Shown here piece after piece: positions 1-10,876 of a stretch of DNA of 64,000 bases; the first letter of the stretch is position 1, and every line of letters begins with the position of its first letter. The translations under genes and the position numbers were made by a program. This DNA is from Hexactinellida sp. DTS-2022 (taxonomy: Eukaryota > Porifera > Hexactinellida), in NCBI GenBank assembly GCA_028753945.1, contig JAPNXP010000001.1:16854501-16918500 (forward strand), given 5' to 3'. The notes beneath the pieces were generated by a model that did no database searches, was not told the origin of the DNA, and saw nothing but the letters and a program-made list of their open reading frames with translations.

Positions 1-461
1 AATAAGTGCAAATAATTGAACTTAATTTATTTTGCTGTATATAATAATGGTGTTAAATTATTAATACATTAATTAAATTTTTATACTAATTAGCTAAATT
101 TCATTAATCTCAGAGATGATACAAGATAGAAATAAACTTTCAATTTATCAATTGGTCCTTATGGCACGTGCCACCTATACAAGTGGGTCTTGACACCTTG
201 AGGTGATGATGACATCGTCAAAAAAATGTGTTTTTACAATTTTGTTAATTCGACATTTAAAATGGGTTAGTTCATGTTGGGTGATGACCCAACACTCACA
301 TAAAAAATGCTGAGTTATCAGCTATTATATTCTACTCAAACTTGAATATCTTTGAAATGAAGTAAACTAAAACGAAACTTCCACCACTCTAAGGGTCGTT
401 GCCTTCTGTAACACCTTTTTGAAATAATTTAACACCTTCATAGTGATGATGACATGGCGGA

Positions 462-588
462 AAAAAAAATCCAAAATTGCAGCTGTTCCGACAGCATGTT
501 CCATTGGAGGCACTATCAATAAGCCACCACCAAAATATAGTGCCACCAAAGGAACATGCGTCGGCACAGCTGCAATTTTGGATTTTTT
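462..588. repeat. R1 internal foldback hairpin, copy 1
   Basis: Arms of about 50 nt (ATCCAAAATTGCAGCTG... and ...CAGCTGCAATTTTGGAT) flank a ~20 nt loop. The core ends in GGAGGCACTAT / ATAGTGCC. Always preceded by the context 'gacatggcg'. Confidence 0.85.
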
Positions 589-1888
589 TATATTATTATT
601 ATTTCTCCGTAGCAGGTGCCCTGGCCACACCTGTATACATAGAGGGCTGAAACTTGGCATGTAGATTCGGAGTCGACGTCTAATTTGCACCTGGGGTTAC
701 GATTTTGTATTAACAAATTTTTGACACATCTTTAACACCTTTCAAAATTTGTCTGGTCCATAACTCAAAAAATGTTTTACTAAACCCCAAAATTTTATTT
801 CACATTTGGATTCGCCATAAAATTCTGCGTCTGATGAGAGAAGAAATTTTTCAATAAAGGGGTCAATTTCTGCCATAAATGGGGGTTGAAATTTCTTTGT
901 TTACTGACACTTCAATTTCAGTAAAGTGTTAAATCTAATTCTATTGTTTCAACTTGTAATAATTATATTGATTTAACTTGTTAAATCCTACTCTAGTGAT
1001 TCAACTTGCGATAATTATATTGATTTAACTTATAAATTCCAGCTGGCTTCTATTTAATTGTAGTATTACTATACAATGGATTAAATAAAATATTATAATA
1101 TAAGGAATTTGTTGACTTAATTCAACTTAACCGTGGATAACATTGCTAAAATAAATAACTAATAATATAATTTATTATCAATACATAATGAATGAATGGC
1201 TTTAACTCAAGATGGTTTATGATAGAACCGTAAGATTTAGATTCCACAACAACGACAGATTAAGTGAATATATTTATTTCGGCGAGAATATTCTTGCACA
1301 ATTAATGTACTGACGTAATTAATTATAATTAATTCCTTTTGTATTTAACTTATAGACGGTTCCAATTGGATTATTGGGGTTATCGAGTGCGTGGAATTCA
1401 AACATTATAGTGAAATTCAATTTAAATTAATAATTATTGCAAATTATTGAACATAATTTATTTTGCTGTATATAATAATGGTGTTAAATAATAAATAAAT
1501 AAATTAAATATTTATACTAATTAGATAAATTTCATTAATCTCAGAGATGATACAAGATAGAAACAAACTTTCAATTTATCAATTGGTCCTTATGCCAGGT
1601 ACCACCTATACAAGTGGGTCTTGACACCTTGAGGTGATTATGACATCGTCAAAAAAATGTATTTTTACAATTTTTTAAATTCGATATTTAAAATGGGTTA
1701 GTTGATGTTGGGTGATGACCCAACACACACAAAAAATGCTGAGTCATCAGCTATTATATTCTACACAAACTTGAATATCTCTAAAATTATATGAACTAAA
1801 TGGAAACTTCCACCACTCTAAGGGTCGATGCCTTCTGTAACACCTTTTTGAAACAATTTAACACCTTCATAGTGATGATGACATGGCG

Positions 1889-2020
1889 AAAAAAAAATCC
1901 AAAATTGCAGCCTGCGCCGACAGCATGTTCTTTTGGAGGCACTATAAATAAACAACCAACAAAATATAGTGCCACCAAAGGAACATGCGTCGGCACAGGC
2001 TGCAATTTTGGATTTTTTTT
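1889..2020. repeat. R1 foldback hairpin, copy 2
   Basis: Same hairpin, with the stem variant GCAGCCTG / CAGGCTGC: one extra base pair relative to copy 1, present in both arms. Followed by a long T run. Confidence 0.85.
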
Positions 2021-3173
2021 TTTTTTTTTTCTCCGTAGACGGTACCCTGGCCAGAGCTCTATAGTTGATGGGCTGAAACTTGGCATGTAGGTGCGGTAGG
2101 ACCGTCTAATTTGCACCTGGGGTAACGATTTTTTATTAAGAAATTTTTGACACATCTTTAACACCTTTCAGATTTTGTCTGGTCCATAACTCAAAATATG
2201 TTTTACTAAACCCGAAAATTTTATTTCATATTTGGATTCCCCATAAAATTCTGCGTCTGATGGGAGAAGAAAACCTTCAAAAAAGGTTTTATTCCTGCCA
2301 TTAATGGGGGTTGAAATTTCTTTGTTTACTCACACTTCAGTTTCAATAAAACTGTTAAATCTAATTCCATTGTTTCAACTTGCGATTATTATATTGATTT
2401 AACTTGTTAAATCCTACTCTAGTGATTCAACTTGTAATAATTATATTGATTCATCTTATAAATTACAGCTGGCTTCTATTTAATTGTAGTATTACTATAC
2501 AATGGATTAAATTAAATAATATAATATAAGGAATTTGTTGACTCAACTCAACCAACCGTGGATAACATTGCTAAAATAAATAACGAATAATATAATTTAA
2601 TAGCAATACACAATGAATGCAGCTGGCTTCTATTTAATTGTAGCATTACTATACAATGGATTAAATTAAATTAATTTATATAAGGAATTTGTTGACTTTA
2701 CTCAACACACCGTGGATAACATTGCTAAAATATATAACTAATAATATAATTTATTATCAATACATAATGAATGAATGGCATTAAACTAAAGATGGTTTAT
2801 GATAGAACCGTTAAGATTTTACATTCCACAACAACGACAGATTAAGTGATTATATTTATTTCAGCGAGAATATTCTTGCACAATTAATGTACTGACATAT
2901 TTAATTCTAATTAATTCGCTCTGTGTTTACCGTATAGAGATGGTTCCAAATAGATTATTGGGGTTATCGAGTGCGTGGAATTCAAATATTATAGTGAAAT
3001 TCAATTTAAATAAATAATAATTGCAAATAATTGAACTTAATTTATTTTGCTGTATATAATAATGGTGTTAAATAATAAATAAATAAATTAAATATTTATA
3101 CTAATTAGATAAATTTCATTAATCTCAGAGATGATACAAGATAGAAACAAACTTTCAATTTATCAATTGGTCC

Positions 3174-3255
3174 TGTTTCATCGTAACTTGATTCGCATCG
3201 TAACTTGATTCGCACCATGGATGTAATTATTCTATAGTAACTTGATTCGCTTCTA
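3174..3255 (+). repeat. Ginger 5' terminal inverted repeat
   Basis: 82 bp, matching the reverse complement of 8326-8407. It contains the 13-mer TAACTTGATTCGC three times, probably transposase-binding sites. Confidence 0.9.
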
Positions 3256-3411
3256 ATACCTAACACAATATCTCTAGTCAATGATAGAATGGGACAAGGA
3301 TTGAGATGAGTATAAATTTGTCGTAAAATGCTAAAAAACATATACCACATACCAAAAACTTAGTAATTTGTCAAGCAATTTCTTATTCGTTTATTATTAT
3401 TGATTGATATT

Positions 3412-6400
3412 ATGGATGAAATTCAACATAATAATTTGGTGAAATTTCTATTGAATGGAACGTATTCAATTGAAATAAGAGAAGGAAAAAGACACTTAAG
3501 AAGTAATTTTCGCAGAAAGGCCTCCCATTTTACAGTTGAAGGCGAAAAACTATACAAGGTTAGTCAAACATTACTGAATAGAATTGTATATTTAATGTAT
3601 CTGTTTGTATGTAAAATTTTTTGCATAAACTAAAGACATTCAGAGCTGAAGTTGTGGCCTCCTCGAACAACTTCGAGTCTTGTGCGAATAAATTTATAAT
3701 TTAAAAAAAAATTACTACTCTTTCTTTCGCAAAACTAATTGTCGAGAATAAGCACACGACAAGCGACAACCTGTTGTTTTGTGGCCACCACAGGTAGGGT
3801 AACGATCTTTGAAGCGTACCCAATAGTATTTTTACTGTGCCCACTAACATTTAATTAAAAGTAAACCTCGTTTCAGGATATTCAGAATGAATCAAATTTT
3901 ATCGCAATCGTTGTTACATGCAATTATTACATACAACAAAGTTGCATGTAAAATGGTGACATACAAGGTGTAGCAATGTTGCATGCAATGTTGCCTTTTC
4001 TGCTGCATAAAAATAGAACACTGCTCAATTTCTATGCAACAAAGTTGCATGGAATTCCCAACAAAATTATACATAGATGATGCAACAAATGTTGCATCAT
4101 GGCTTTATACTAATATCCAAATGTATTACACGTACGTATTAAATATCGTGAAAACTTATTATCAGAAATTTTCTCTTATAGGTTGTTCGTAATAAGAAGG
4201 GTAATCTTGAACGTTTTGAATACCCACACCAATCCGAAATCCCTAATATTCTGGAGGCGTATCATGTGGATCACCCGGGCATCAATGCTATGACGTGCTC
4301 TATTAGACAAACCTATTTTTGGGATAATATGTACGAACAATTTGTAAGTTTGTTTCTATTGGTTAGTTATTACAATGATAAATTTTAGAATAACTTCACT
4401 CTACAAATAGGTCAAGTCATGTCACTTTTGTCAGATAAATTCTGCAAATATTCCGCATCCACACAGGGAACTCCAACCCATCATTCCCCCTGAGAGACCT
4501 TGGCAGCACATAGGCATTGATTTTTTGTTGATATGCCTCAAAATGAGTTTGGATACAAACATGTGCTCGTGGCTGTTTGTTACTTAAGCAAATATGTCGT
4601 TGCACGACCGCTTAGAACGAAAACTAGCGCAGAAGTAGTTGCTGAGCTATTGAGTGTCTATCTCACTTACGGTGTCCCGAAAATATGCCAGCACGAGTCC
4701 CAAGGAAGAGAATTTACCAGCAAGGTTAGTAATTCCAATAACTTATAAAAGTATAATGCGATACATGTACGATATTGTCATTCTAATTCAATGCAGAAAT
4801 GCAAACTTTAACTCATCCTTCATTGTCAACAATGATACTGACATCAAATCTATCTTATTTTGAAGTCACTACGTAATTCTCATTATTAGTGTGCTTCTTC
4901 TAGTAAAAAACGTTATAGTAGGGTCCTACTATAGTTTTATACTATAAGTGCACACTATTGAATTTACCTCTGTCGGACTTCCGGCCGGCCGGCCGGCCGT
5001 ACGCGATGGTCTGACTAAACCATAAGGAATAGAGATTTATAATTTGGACAGTAGATATAGAATTTCCTGGAGATGATCACCTCGAAGCCCGATTTCTCAA
5101 TTTCGCTTTTGTTCGTCAGTTATATCGAAATTTGTATTCTGTTCCAGTGACTCTTTAATAATTCAAATTAGTTATTGAAAATATAGAGGTTGTATTCTCC
5201 TAAGGATGTTCTTTCTATTTATCAATTAAAATCATTAGGTCGCTAATCTATTCTACGTTTTATAAACGGTTTTTTATGTAAATCAGCCATCTTCTCCATA
5301 TTGCAATTACTCTATAGTATACTTGAATACTATAGACTTACATAAGCCTACTATCTGCTAGATAATGACTGTTATTAATTGGTTTGTAAGTGAATATGTG
5401 TTTCATACAAGTGCAATGAAAACACTTGGAAGTTGGAACATTTTACAAGTTGATGATGATGTCAATAATAAATTATATTATTCAAATACATACGTATTCC
5501 TAATTCTATTTGTAATAATTAATCTTTAATTAATTTAAACATTTTAAGTCTTCCCAATTCAAACATTAATTAAATTATATTACACTAAGATAAAATGTAA
5601 TTTTTTGAATATTGAATTCTAGTTATTAAAATTAAACATTGGGGAAGTGCAATCAGAAGGAGCACACTCCCATCCCGTCTGTGAGGGTTTTTTTTGCTAT
5701 TGTAATAATGATGAAATATTCGATTTCTTTTCACCAAAAAATGTAATCTGATTGACCAATTTAAAAACTTTAACAGGAGTTCAGCGATCTGCATCAACAG
5801 CTAGGAGTAGATAACAGGCGGACCAGTGCTTATTATCCTCAAAGCAACGGTCTTGTGGAGGCACACAACAAGATTTTGAAAAGGTTTGAGTTTATTATTT
5901 TGTTTAAAAATCTTTAACAATGAATCATAATACTTTTAATATGTATTAAGAATGTAAATAAGTAAACAATTTTTTAACTAATATTTCGTAGGAAAATTGT
6001 GAAACTTCGCCAAACCTCAGATGGAGCATGGCCAACCAAACTACCATTCGCAGTAATAGCTTCAAATACTAAGATCAAGAGAGCCACAAAGTTTACAGCA
6101 TTCGAGCTTATGTTTGGCCGCAAGTGTGATGCCATTCCATTACTAAATCTGAGCAAAATGTACAGCACATTTACTAGCGAACGATCCTCAGACGATGAAT
6201 CGATCCAGAGCAACTCTCTAGATGATCCTTTTACTAATGAAACTGAAAATACTGACGTTCTTGGCGAAGAAATGCAGTTAATTCGGAATCAAAATGAATC
6301 GGAAGCTCGATTAAATATCAAAATTGAGCAGAAAAGGCAAAAGCGGATCTATGATAAGAAAGTGAAAACTAACAGGTATATACTACTATTCAAATAAAAA

Positions 6401-6758
6401 ATAAAAATGGATATCTTATTCAATAATTCTATTTTAGGGAGGATTTTCAAGAGGGCGATTTGTTTTTAGTATGCAATGTCAAAAAAGACAAGAAACTTCC
6501 TAATACTAAGACACAACCTAAATTTCTCGGCCCCTTTCCTGCAAATACAGTAACAAAAAGTAATTTGTTTACTGTAAAACATACTAAACAGAAACAGAGT
6601 AAAGCTGTTTATCCTATACATCTTTCCAAGAAGTATATACAACGCGAAAAACAGGTAAATGAACGCCGAAACTTAAATTATTAAATCTTGAATACGAATA
6701 GTATTATATTCTTCTATCCTTGCAGCCGCTCCTCGAAGATGTCACCCCATTCGAAATG
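3412..6758 (+). CDS. Ginger integrase (spliced, frameshifted copy)
   Basis: Exons inferred from GT-AG sites and open frames: 3412-3558, 4182-4343, 4411-4734, 5777-5883, 5992-6375, 6438-6654 and probably 6726-6758. In order they encode an N-terminal region, an H2C2 zinc finger (HVDHPG, then CHFCQ), the integrase core (HIGIDF with the first catalytic Asp; QGREF; YYPQSNGLVEAHN with the catalytic Glu), an acidic linker and a GPY/F domain (KFLGPFPANTV). Two defects are seen. A one-base frameshift lies in or near the T run at 4521-4526. The residue just before QGREF, normally Asp, is Ser. The product would integrate the excised element by strand transfer; this copy should be dead. Exon borders are inferred. 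A further small exon near 6834 may link to the OTU exon. Confidence 0.75.
3911..4105. repeat. GTTGCAT-rich palindromic tract in integrase intron 1
   Basis: Many direct and inverted copies of aacaaagttgcatg / catgcaatgttgc fill the intron and could fold into several stems. Function unknown. Confidence 0.6.
4735..5776 (+). other. Long intron of the Ginger integrase
   Basis: About 1.04 kb between the exon ending AGCAAG|GTTAGT and the exon starting ACAG|GAG. It holds a palindromic CCGG run at 4981-4998 and AT-rich filler with some ctatag inverted motifs near 4915-4945 and 5310-5335. No coding signal seen. Confidence 0.55.
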
Positions 6759-7205
6759 GTTTGTTATATGTTCTAATAGCAATATATTAATATAAAATGT
6801 ATCGTTATGCTAACATGATGCATCGTTTTCTAGAGAGAAGAGATGATGAACATACTTCTGCACTGGGCAGAAGTTGCATATGCTAACTTGTATGAAAACC
6901 AGACACTACAGAGTAGACATTGCATTTAATATTCACACACAGTTTTATACTCAGTAGTAAGTGAAAATAATACAATTTGTTTATAAATACAGGTTTCGTA
7001 TACTTTTTATAGTACTAGTCTACACAAGGTAAAACAAAAACATTAAAAAAATTATTATTAGTTATCTAAAATGGATTCTAGGCAGAGTATTCCCCATCTC
7101 CAATGCAAAATTTGAATTATAGCTCTTTGCCAGTTCTCAATCGGAGAAACAAATAACAATTAAATTAGTTTTAAGATATAAAATATCATCCATTTATGTT
7201 TTTAG

Positions 7206-7952
7206 ATATGTGAACACCTAGAATCAGAAGTTATTTTAAGAAAATTTTCATCTGCGAAGGAAAACATGCCATTTAAGTTACCATCACTCTCAAAAGAAGG
7301 GCCATATTATCACCCTATTACAGAACAGTGGCAAAGTCAAAAATGTCAACAACTTGGGATTAAATTCACTAAAATTTTTGAACACCATCCCACACACACA
7401 GGTATTCTTCTGTCTAAGATCATTCCATGGCAAACCGATAAAATTTCAATGGATGGGAATTGCTTTTTCAGATGCATATCTAAGATGATATCAGGCACTG
7501 AAGACCATCATGTCAAGCTTAGAGCGGAAGTATGTAGATACATGGTAACAGATGGCAAACCAATTATTAATCGCTATCTCAAGACCTTCAGTAAGGATTG
7601 TTCTCCAGTGTCATACTTAAAGAAGTCCGCCATGACTGAAAACGGTAATTGGGCAACTGATGTTGAGATAATGGCAATTTCATGTATACTCGACTCAGAT
7701 GTTTATGTAGCTACACAAATTTATGATGAAGACAAACTTTGGATACGAACCATTTGGAATCGTTATTCCGGGAGTATTTATCCTCTAAATAAGAATCCAC
7801 AAGAAGTCACACTTTACATATCTAATGTAAATCACAACCATTACGAGCCTGTAATCCGTCTAATGAACTCCGATTACGATTCATTTATGAGGCATGATTC
7901 TAGCAACTTGACAGTGGCCGAAACATCTACTGATCTTGTTGATATACTATAG
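7206..7952 (+). CDS. OTU cysteine-protease domain of the Ginger element
   Basis: The 228-codon frame starting at ATG 7266 is open upstream to an acceptor (tttttag at about 7199-7205), so it is probably the last exon of the integrase polyprotein. Residue numbers count from 7266. The OTU family signature is clear: D63-G-N-C66-FF with the catalytic Cys, NWATDVEIMAIS near 128-139, and NHNHYEPV with the catalytic His at 192. OTU enzymes remove ubiquitin or related modifiers. In a transposon it may process a polyprotein or counter host ubiquitination, but that role is inference. Unlike the integrase, this domain shows no visible lesion. An independent transcript starting at 7266 is the alternative. 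Confidence 0.8.
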   Translation: MCEHLESEVILRKFSSAKENMPFKLPSLSKEGPYYHPITEQWQSQKCQQLGIKFTKIFEHHPTHTGILLSKIIPWQTDKISMDGNCFFRCISKMISGTEDHHVKLRAEVCRYMVTDGKPIINRYLKTFSKDCSPVSYLKKSAMTENGNWATDVEIMAISCILDSDVYVATQIYDEDKLWIRTIWNRYSGSIYPLNKNPQEVTLYISNVNHNHYEPVIRLMNSDYDSFMRHDSSNLTVAETSTDLVDIL

Positions 7953-8325
7953 AAGTATAGACTCCTTTCGATTATTTCTAGACTTATTCGAATATTCTTC
8001 TTTAATTAAATAACACCGATTAAAATGAATTTTGATTTTGATTTTGATTTTGTTTTTATAAATCATCATTGTTAACAACCTTGGACAGGTAGAGAACTTC
8101 ACCCTAAATCTAACATTTTATCTTTTTTAGGTATGAAACAACATTTGAAAATTGATTAATATTTGTTTTAATTAATATAGCTATTAATTTTATATTTTCA
8201 GTATTATATACATTTATTTGAACAACTGATTAAACTCCTATATTTGTACCTTTAACTTCTTTAGAATAGTCATTACAATAGAAGCGTACCAAGTTACTAT
8301 AGATTAATAAATATCAATTATACAA
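7953..8325 (+). other. Ginger 3' non-coding region
   Basis: AT-rich, with a short (GATTTT)n run at about 8033-8052 and degenerate subterminal repeats before the inverted repeat. No gene seen. Confidence 0.6.
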
Positions 8326-8407
8326 TAGAAGCGAATCAAGTTACTATAGAATAATTACATCCATGGTGCGAATCAAGTTACGATGCGAATCAAGTTACGA
8401 TGAAACA
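8326..8407 (-). repeat. Ginger 3' terminal inverted repeat
   Basis: Mirror of the left end, with the same three 13-mers. A further degenerate 13-mer lies just inside at about 8284-8304 (gcgtaccaagttactatag). Confidence 0.9.
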
Positions 8408-8412
8408 GGTCC

Positions 8413-8844
8413 TTATGCCAGGTACCACCTATACAAGTGGGTCTTGACACCTTGAGGTGATTATGACATCGTAAAAAAAATGTATTTTTACAATTTTGTT
8501 AATTCGATATTTAAAATGGGTTAGTTGATGTTGGGTGATGACCCAACACACACATAAAAAATGCTGAGTCATCAGCTATTATATTCTACTCAAACTTGAA
8601 TATCTCTAAAATTATATGAACTAAATGGAAACTTCCACCACTCTAAGGGTCGATGCCTTCTGTAACACCTTTTTGAAATAATTTAACACCTTCATAGTGA
8701 TGATGACATGGCGAAAAAAAAATCCAAAATTGCAGCCTGCGCCGACAGCATGTTCTTTTGGAGGCACTATAAATAAACAACCAACAAAATATAGTGCCAC
8801 CAAAGGAACATGCGTCGGCACAGGCTGCAATTTTGGATTTTTTT
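8413..8844 (+). repeat. R1 third unit, continuation, with hairpin copy 3
   Basis: Continues the R1 unit interrupted at 3173 and ends abruptly just after the hairpin (8713-8844). There the other units continue with 'ctccgtag', while here the sequence joins the 3' end of the RAG1-like gene. Confidence 0.85.
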
Positions 8845-10876
8845 GTTGTTGTTTGAGTTCTATGTTTTTCCTCTGTAAGAATGAAACATAATTACTCTGA
8901 CAGAGGAGACGCACGAACACATCGCGGATATTATCCTCGAAGTTTGTTTTTCGTGCCAATAACTCGCGGTATCTTCTTATGTGCTTGTTGCACGATTCCA
9001 GGCCTTCTTCGGAAAACGCTTTCATTCCTCTTCCTTCATTAAATCTTGACATTAATTCTACTGAGTGAGCTAAAATCTTATGGAGCGTTGGTGTGACATT
9101 GGCCCAAGAAAAGTGATCAATGATAAGTTGGTAAGTGTCCTTGCAATGAGTTTCTAATGTTTCCTCGTTAATAGTATTGTCGCTGTTGTAAATCCTGAGA
9201 ATGACACCAAGCATCGAGTGAATGGTGGCAAACGACTGTCTGCAATCATTCGGTAACAAGGTCACAACCCATCGGAGATAACTATTTGTTTCATCGCACT
9301 TTCCAGAAAAACACTGCCTTGCCACGTTTCCAGTGGTTGATGTTCCCCCTTTACTATTTGGAAAGTCGATCCTAATTCCCGTTTTCTCTTGTAAGAAATC
9401 GCGAACAAATGCTTTAGAAGTTTCGATTTTGGAAGACGTAGGTGACCATTTTCTTACTCCTGCATGAAGGTGGTAAATAAGGTTCATCAACCAAGAAAAT
9501 ATTATAATGTATCCGTGTAAGGGAGAGGCTGGTAAGATATCGATTGTTGAAATTGGTCTGTGAGTAATATTGAATCGTTTCGAAGGATGTCTGGCCAAAA
9601 ACTCATCTTCGTCTACCTCAAGAAATATCTCCTTTGCTAGTTGGATACTTCGATTAATGGGGAACCCGTGTTGGATTAAATACCTGTCTTTTAATTGTTC
9701 TCTCGTAGCGGTACATAAGTGACAAGCCGCTCCACCGGCACCATCCAGAATACCTGCCATTTTAGTATCGAACATAGCTCGTTCAACCCTCACGTTACAT
9801 TTCCCTTGGGGAAGCTCAAATCCGTTCGTTTGAATGTATTCCGTTTCAAAATTAATGTTCTCCATTAGAAAGCGTACGTTATCTTCATTTTCTGGGACTG
9901 CAAATAATGACAAAGGACGCACAGCAAAAGGAGAGTTAGGTACGGGATTTTTCCAAATTATTTCCTTTGTATTATCCGTAATGTGTATTATTCGGAAACA
10001 AAATAAAAGGAATGTTTTAGTTGAGATATCAGGATGTTCTTGCAATTGGTTGTAGAGTCTGTGACAACCAGATCCATCTAAGCCATCAACTATTGTTATA
10101 TTAATTGGGTAACGGGCATTTTGAAGGCTTTCGTCAAATTCGACCAGTTGGTGCACTGTGATGGCGAGTATATCTCTATAAGGTATCGTGATTCCTATAG
10201 GATGGTTTAATTTCGTCACAATTTGGAGTTCGTTTAATAAATTAACCTTTGAACGGAAGAGGCTAAGCTTATTATAGGAAGATAAAATTACATTCTCCGA
10301 TTTCAAGAAGCGTCGAAATTCGGTATACTTTCTCCTCCCTATAGATAAGAAATCGAGAAGAAATGAGCAATTAGATTTACTCAGTTCACGACTAGAGGAG
10401 CCAAAAGTACCAGTTTCGACTATTTCTTTGCAAAAATCTGACACCGTATAATCCTTCTCGTCGTTTGAAATAAGCTGCAAAAGTAAGGCAGCTACTTGTT
10501 TTGCAGAGATTTTTTCAATTTCGGCATAATCTCGAACACAGTCCAAGAGACTTGACATTCTGTTTCTCTGATGCTTTACAGAACATTCAAGCAAGGGCTT
10601 CAATCGAGACCTAGGCTTTTCTCCTAGATCTGAAGAAGTAGCAGTTACTGTGCATGTATGTGCAATAGATGGGCCGAAGAAGCCAAGTTTCCAAGCTTCG
10701 AGTGTTTGTCTTTTTCTGCATACTTCTCTCTCTCTTAGTAACGCCACAAATTTCATTCGGTAATGGTCAAAATACTCGTCTTGAACAGAACATTGTGCAA
10801 TGAACTTACGAGTCAAGGAACTAAGGTTTTCAGAATCATTCTCTTTCAAAAAGGTGTACACTTTGTTATTGTCCAT
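8621..10876 (-). CDS. RAG1-core-like (RAG/Transib superfamily) transposase
   Basis: An uninterrupted 751-codon frame from ATG 10876. The first ~678 residues are native; from about 8842 downward the frame reads into the R1 hairpin, so the C-terminal ~73 residues are repeat-derived. Features shared with the RAG1 catalytic core: D264 in VDGLDGSG, D370 in MFDTK, zinc ligands C385-x2-C388 (CHLC), H599 and H604 (LHKILAH), and E627 in FSEEGLESCNK followed by RRYRELLARK. The spacings (106 and 257 residues between acidic residues) are close to RAG1 (D600, D708, E962). There is no RING domain, and no RAG2-like frame nearby. The product would cut DNA at RSS-like ends by nick and hairpin formation. The C-terminal RYRE..ARK style also resembles Transib, so a Transib or an early RAG1-like element are both possible. 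Confidence 0.85.
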   Translation of the reverse strand: MDNNKVYTFLKENDSENLSSLTRKFIAQCSVQDEYFDHYRMKFVALLREREVCRKRQTLEAWKLGFFGPSIAHTCTVTATSSDLGEKPRSRLKPLLECSVKHQRNRMSSLLDCVRDYAEIEKISAKQVAALLLQLISNDEKDYTVSDFCKEIVETGTFGSSSRELSKSNCSFLLDFLSIGRRKYTEFRRFLKSENVILSSYNKLSLFRSKVNLLNELQIVTKLNHPIGITIPYRDILAITVHQLVEFDESLQNARYPINITIVDGLDGSGCHRLYNQLQEHPDISTKTFLLFCFRIIHITDNTKEIIWKNPVPNSPFAVRPLSLFAVPENEDNVRFLMENINFETEYIQTNGFELPQGKCNVRVERAMFDTKMAGILDGAGGAACHLCTATREQLKDRYLIQHGFPINRSIQLAKEIFLEVDEDEFLARHPSKRFNITHRPISTIDILPASPLHGYIIIFSWLMNLIYHLHAGVRKWSPTSSKIETSKAFVRDFLQEKTGIRIDFPNSKGGTSTTGNVARQCFSGKCDETNSYLRWVVTLLPNDCRQSFATIHSMLGVILRIYNSDNTINEETLETHCKDTYQLIIDHFSWANVTPTLHKILAHSVELMSRFNEGRGMKAFSEEGLESCNKHIRRYRELLARKTNFEDNIRDVFVRLLCQSNYVSFLQRKNIELKQQQKNPKLQPVPTHVPLVALYFVGCLFIVPPKEHAVGAGCNFGFFFRHVIITMKVLNYFKKVLQKASTLRVVEVSI

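Larger units (their letters stand above)
1..3173 (+). repeat. R1 AT-rich tandem repeat, two full units plus start of a third
   Basis: The motif near position 8 (gcaaataattgaac) recurs near 1439 and 3023, giving head-to-tail units of about 1431 and 1584 bp. The second unit is longer mainly because a ~120 bp stretch is duplicated near 2467-2720. Each unit holds a foldback hairpin, a 'ggtcctta...gacaccttgaggtga' block and a 'gtggataacattgctaaaataaat' block. The third unit is split by the Ginger insertion at 3174 and resumes at 8413. No gene is supported inside the units; the short open frames just read through the hairpins. Pieces of the family recur near 23190-23910, 37700-38420, 51890-52080 and 60510-60824. 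Confidence 0.8.
3174..8407 (+). mobile_element. Ginger-type DNA transposon with integrase and OTU domains
   Basis: A complete 5234 bp insertion in an R1 unit. The ends are inverted repeats of 82 bp, apparently perfect, beginning TGTTTCATCG. The flank GGTCC (3169-3173) is duplicated at 8408-8412, and the empty site is visible in the second R1 unit (caattggtccttatgcc near 1582). It encodes a Ty3/gypsy-like integrase split by introns and an OTU protease domain but no reverse transcriptase. A gypsy-type integrase, TGT-starting inverted repeats and a 4-5 bp target duplication match the Ginger class of cut-and-paste elements. This copy looks inactive: the integrase carries a frameshift and a lost catalytic residue. 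Confidence 0.85.

Noticed and set aside
367..690. 107-codon frame and similar frames across R1 hairpins
   Set aside because: Read-through of the foldback repeat on both strands; no coding signature.
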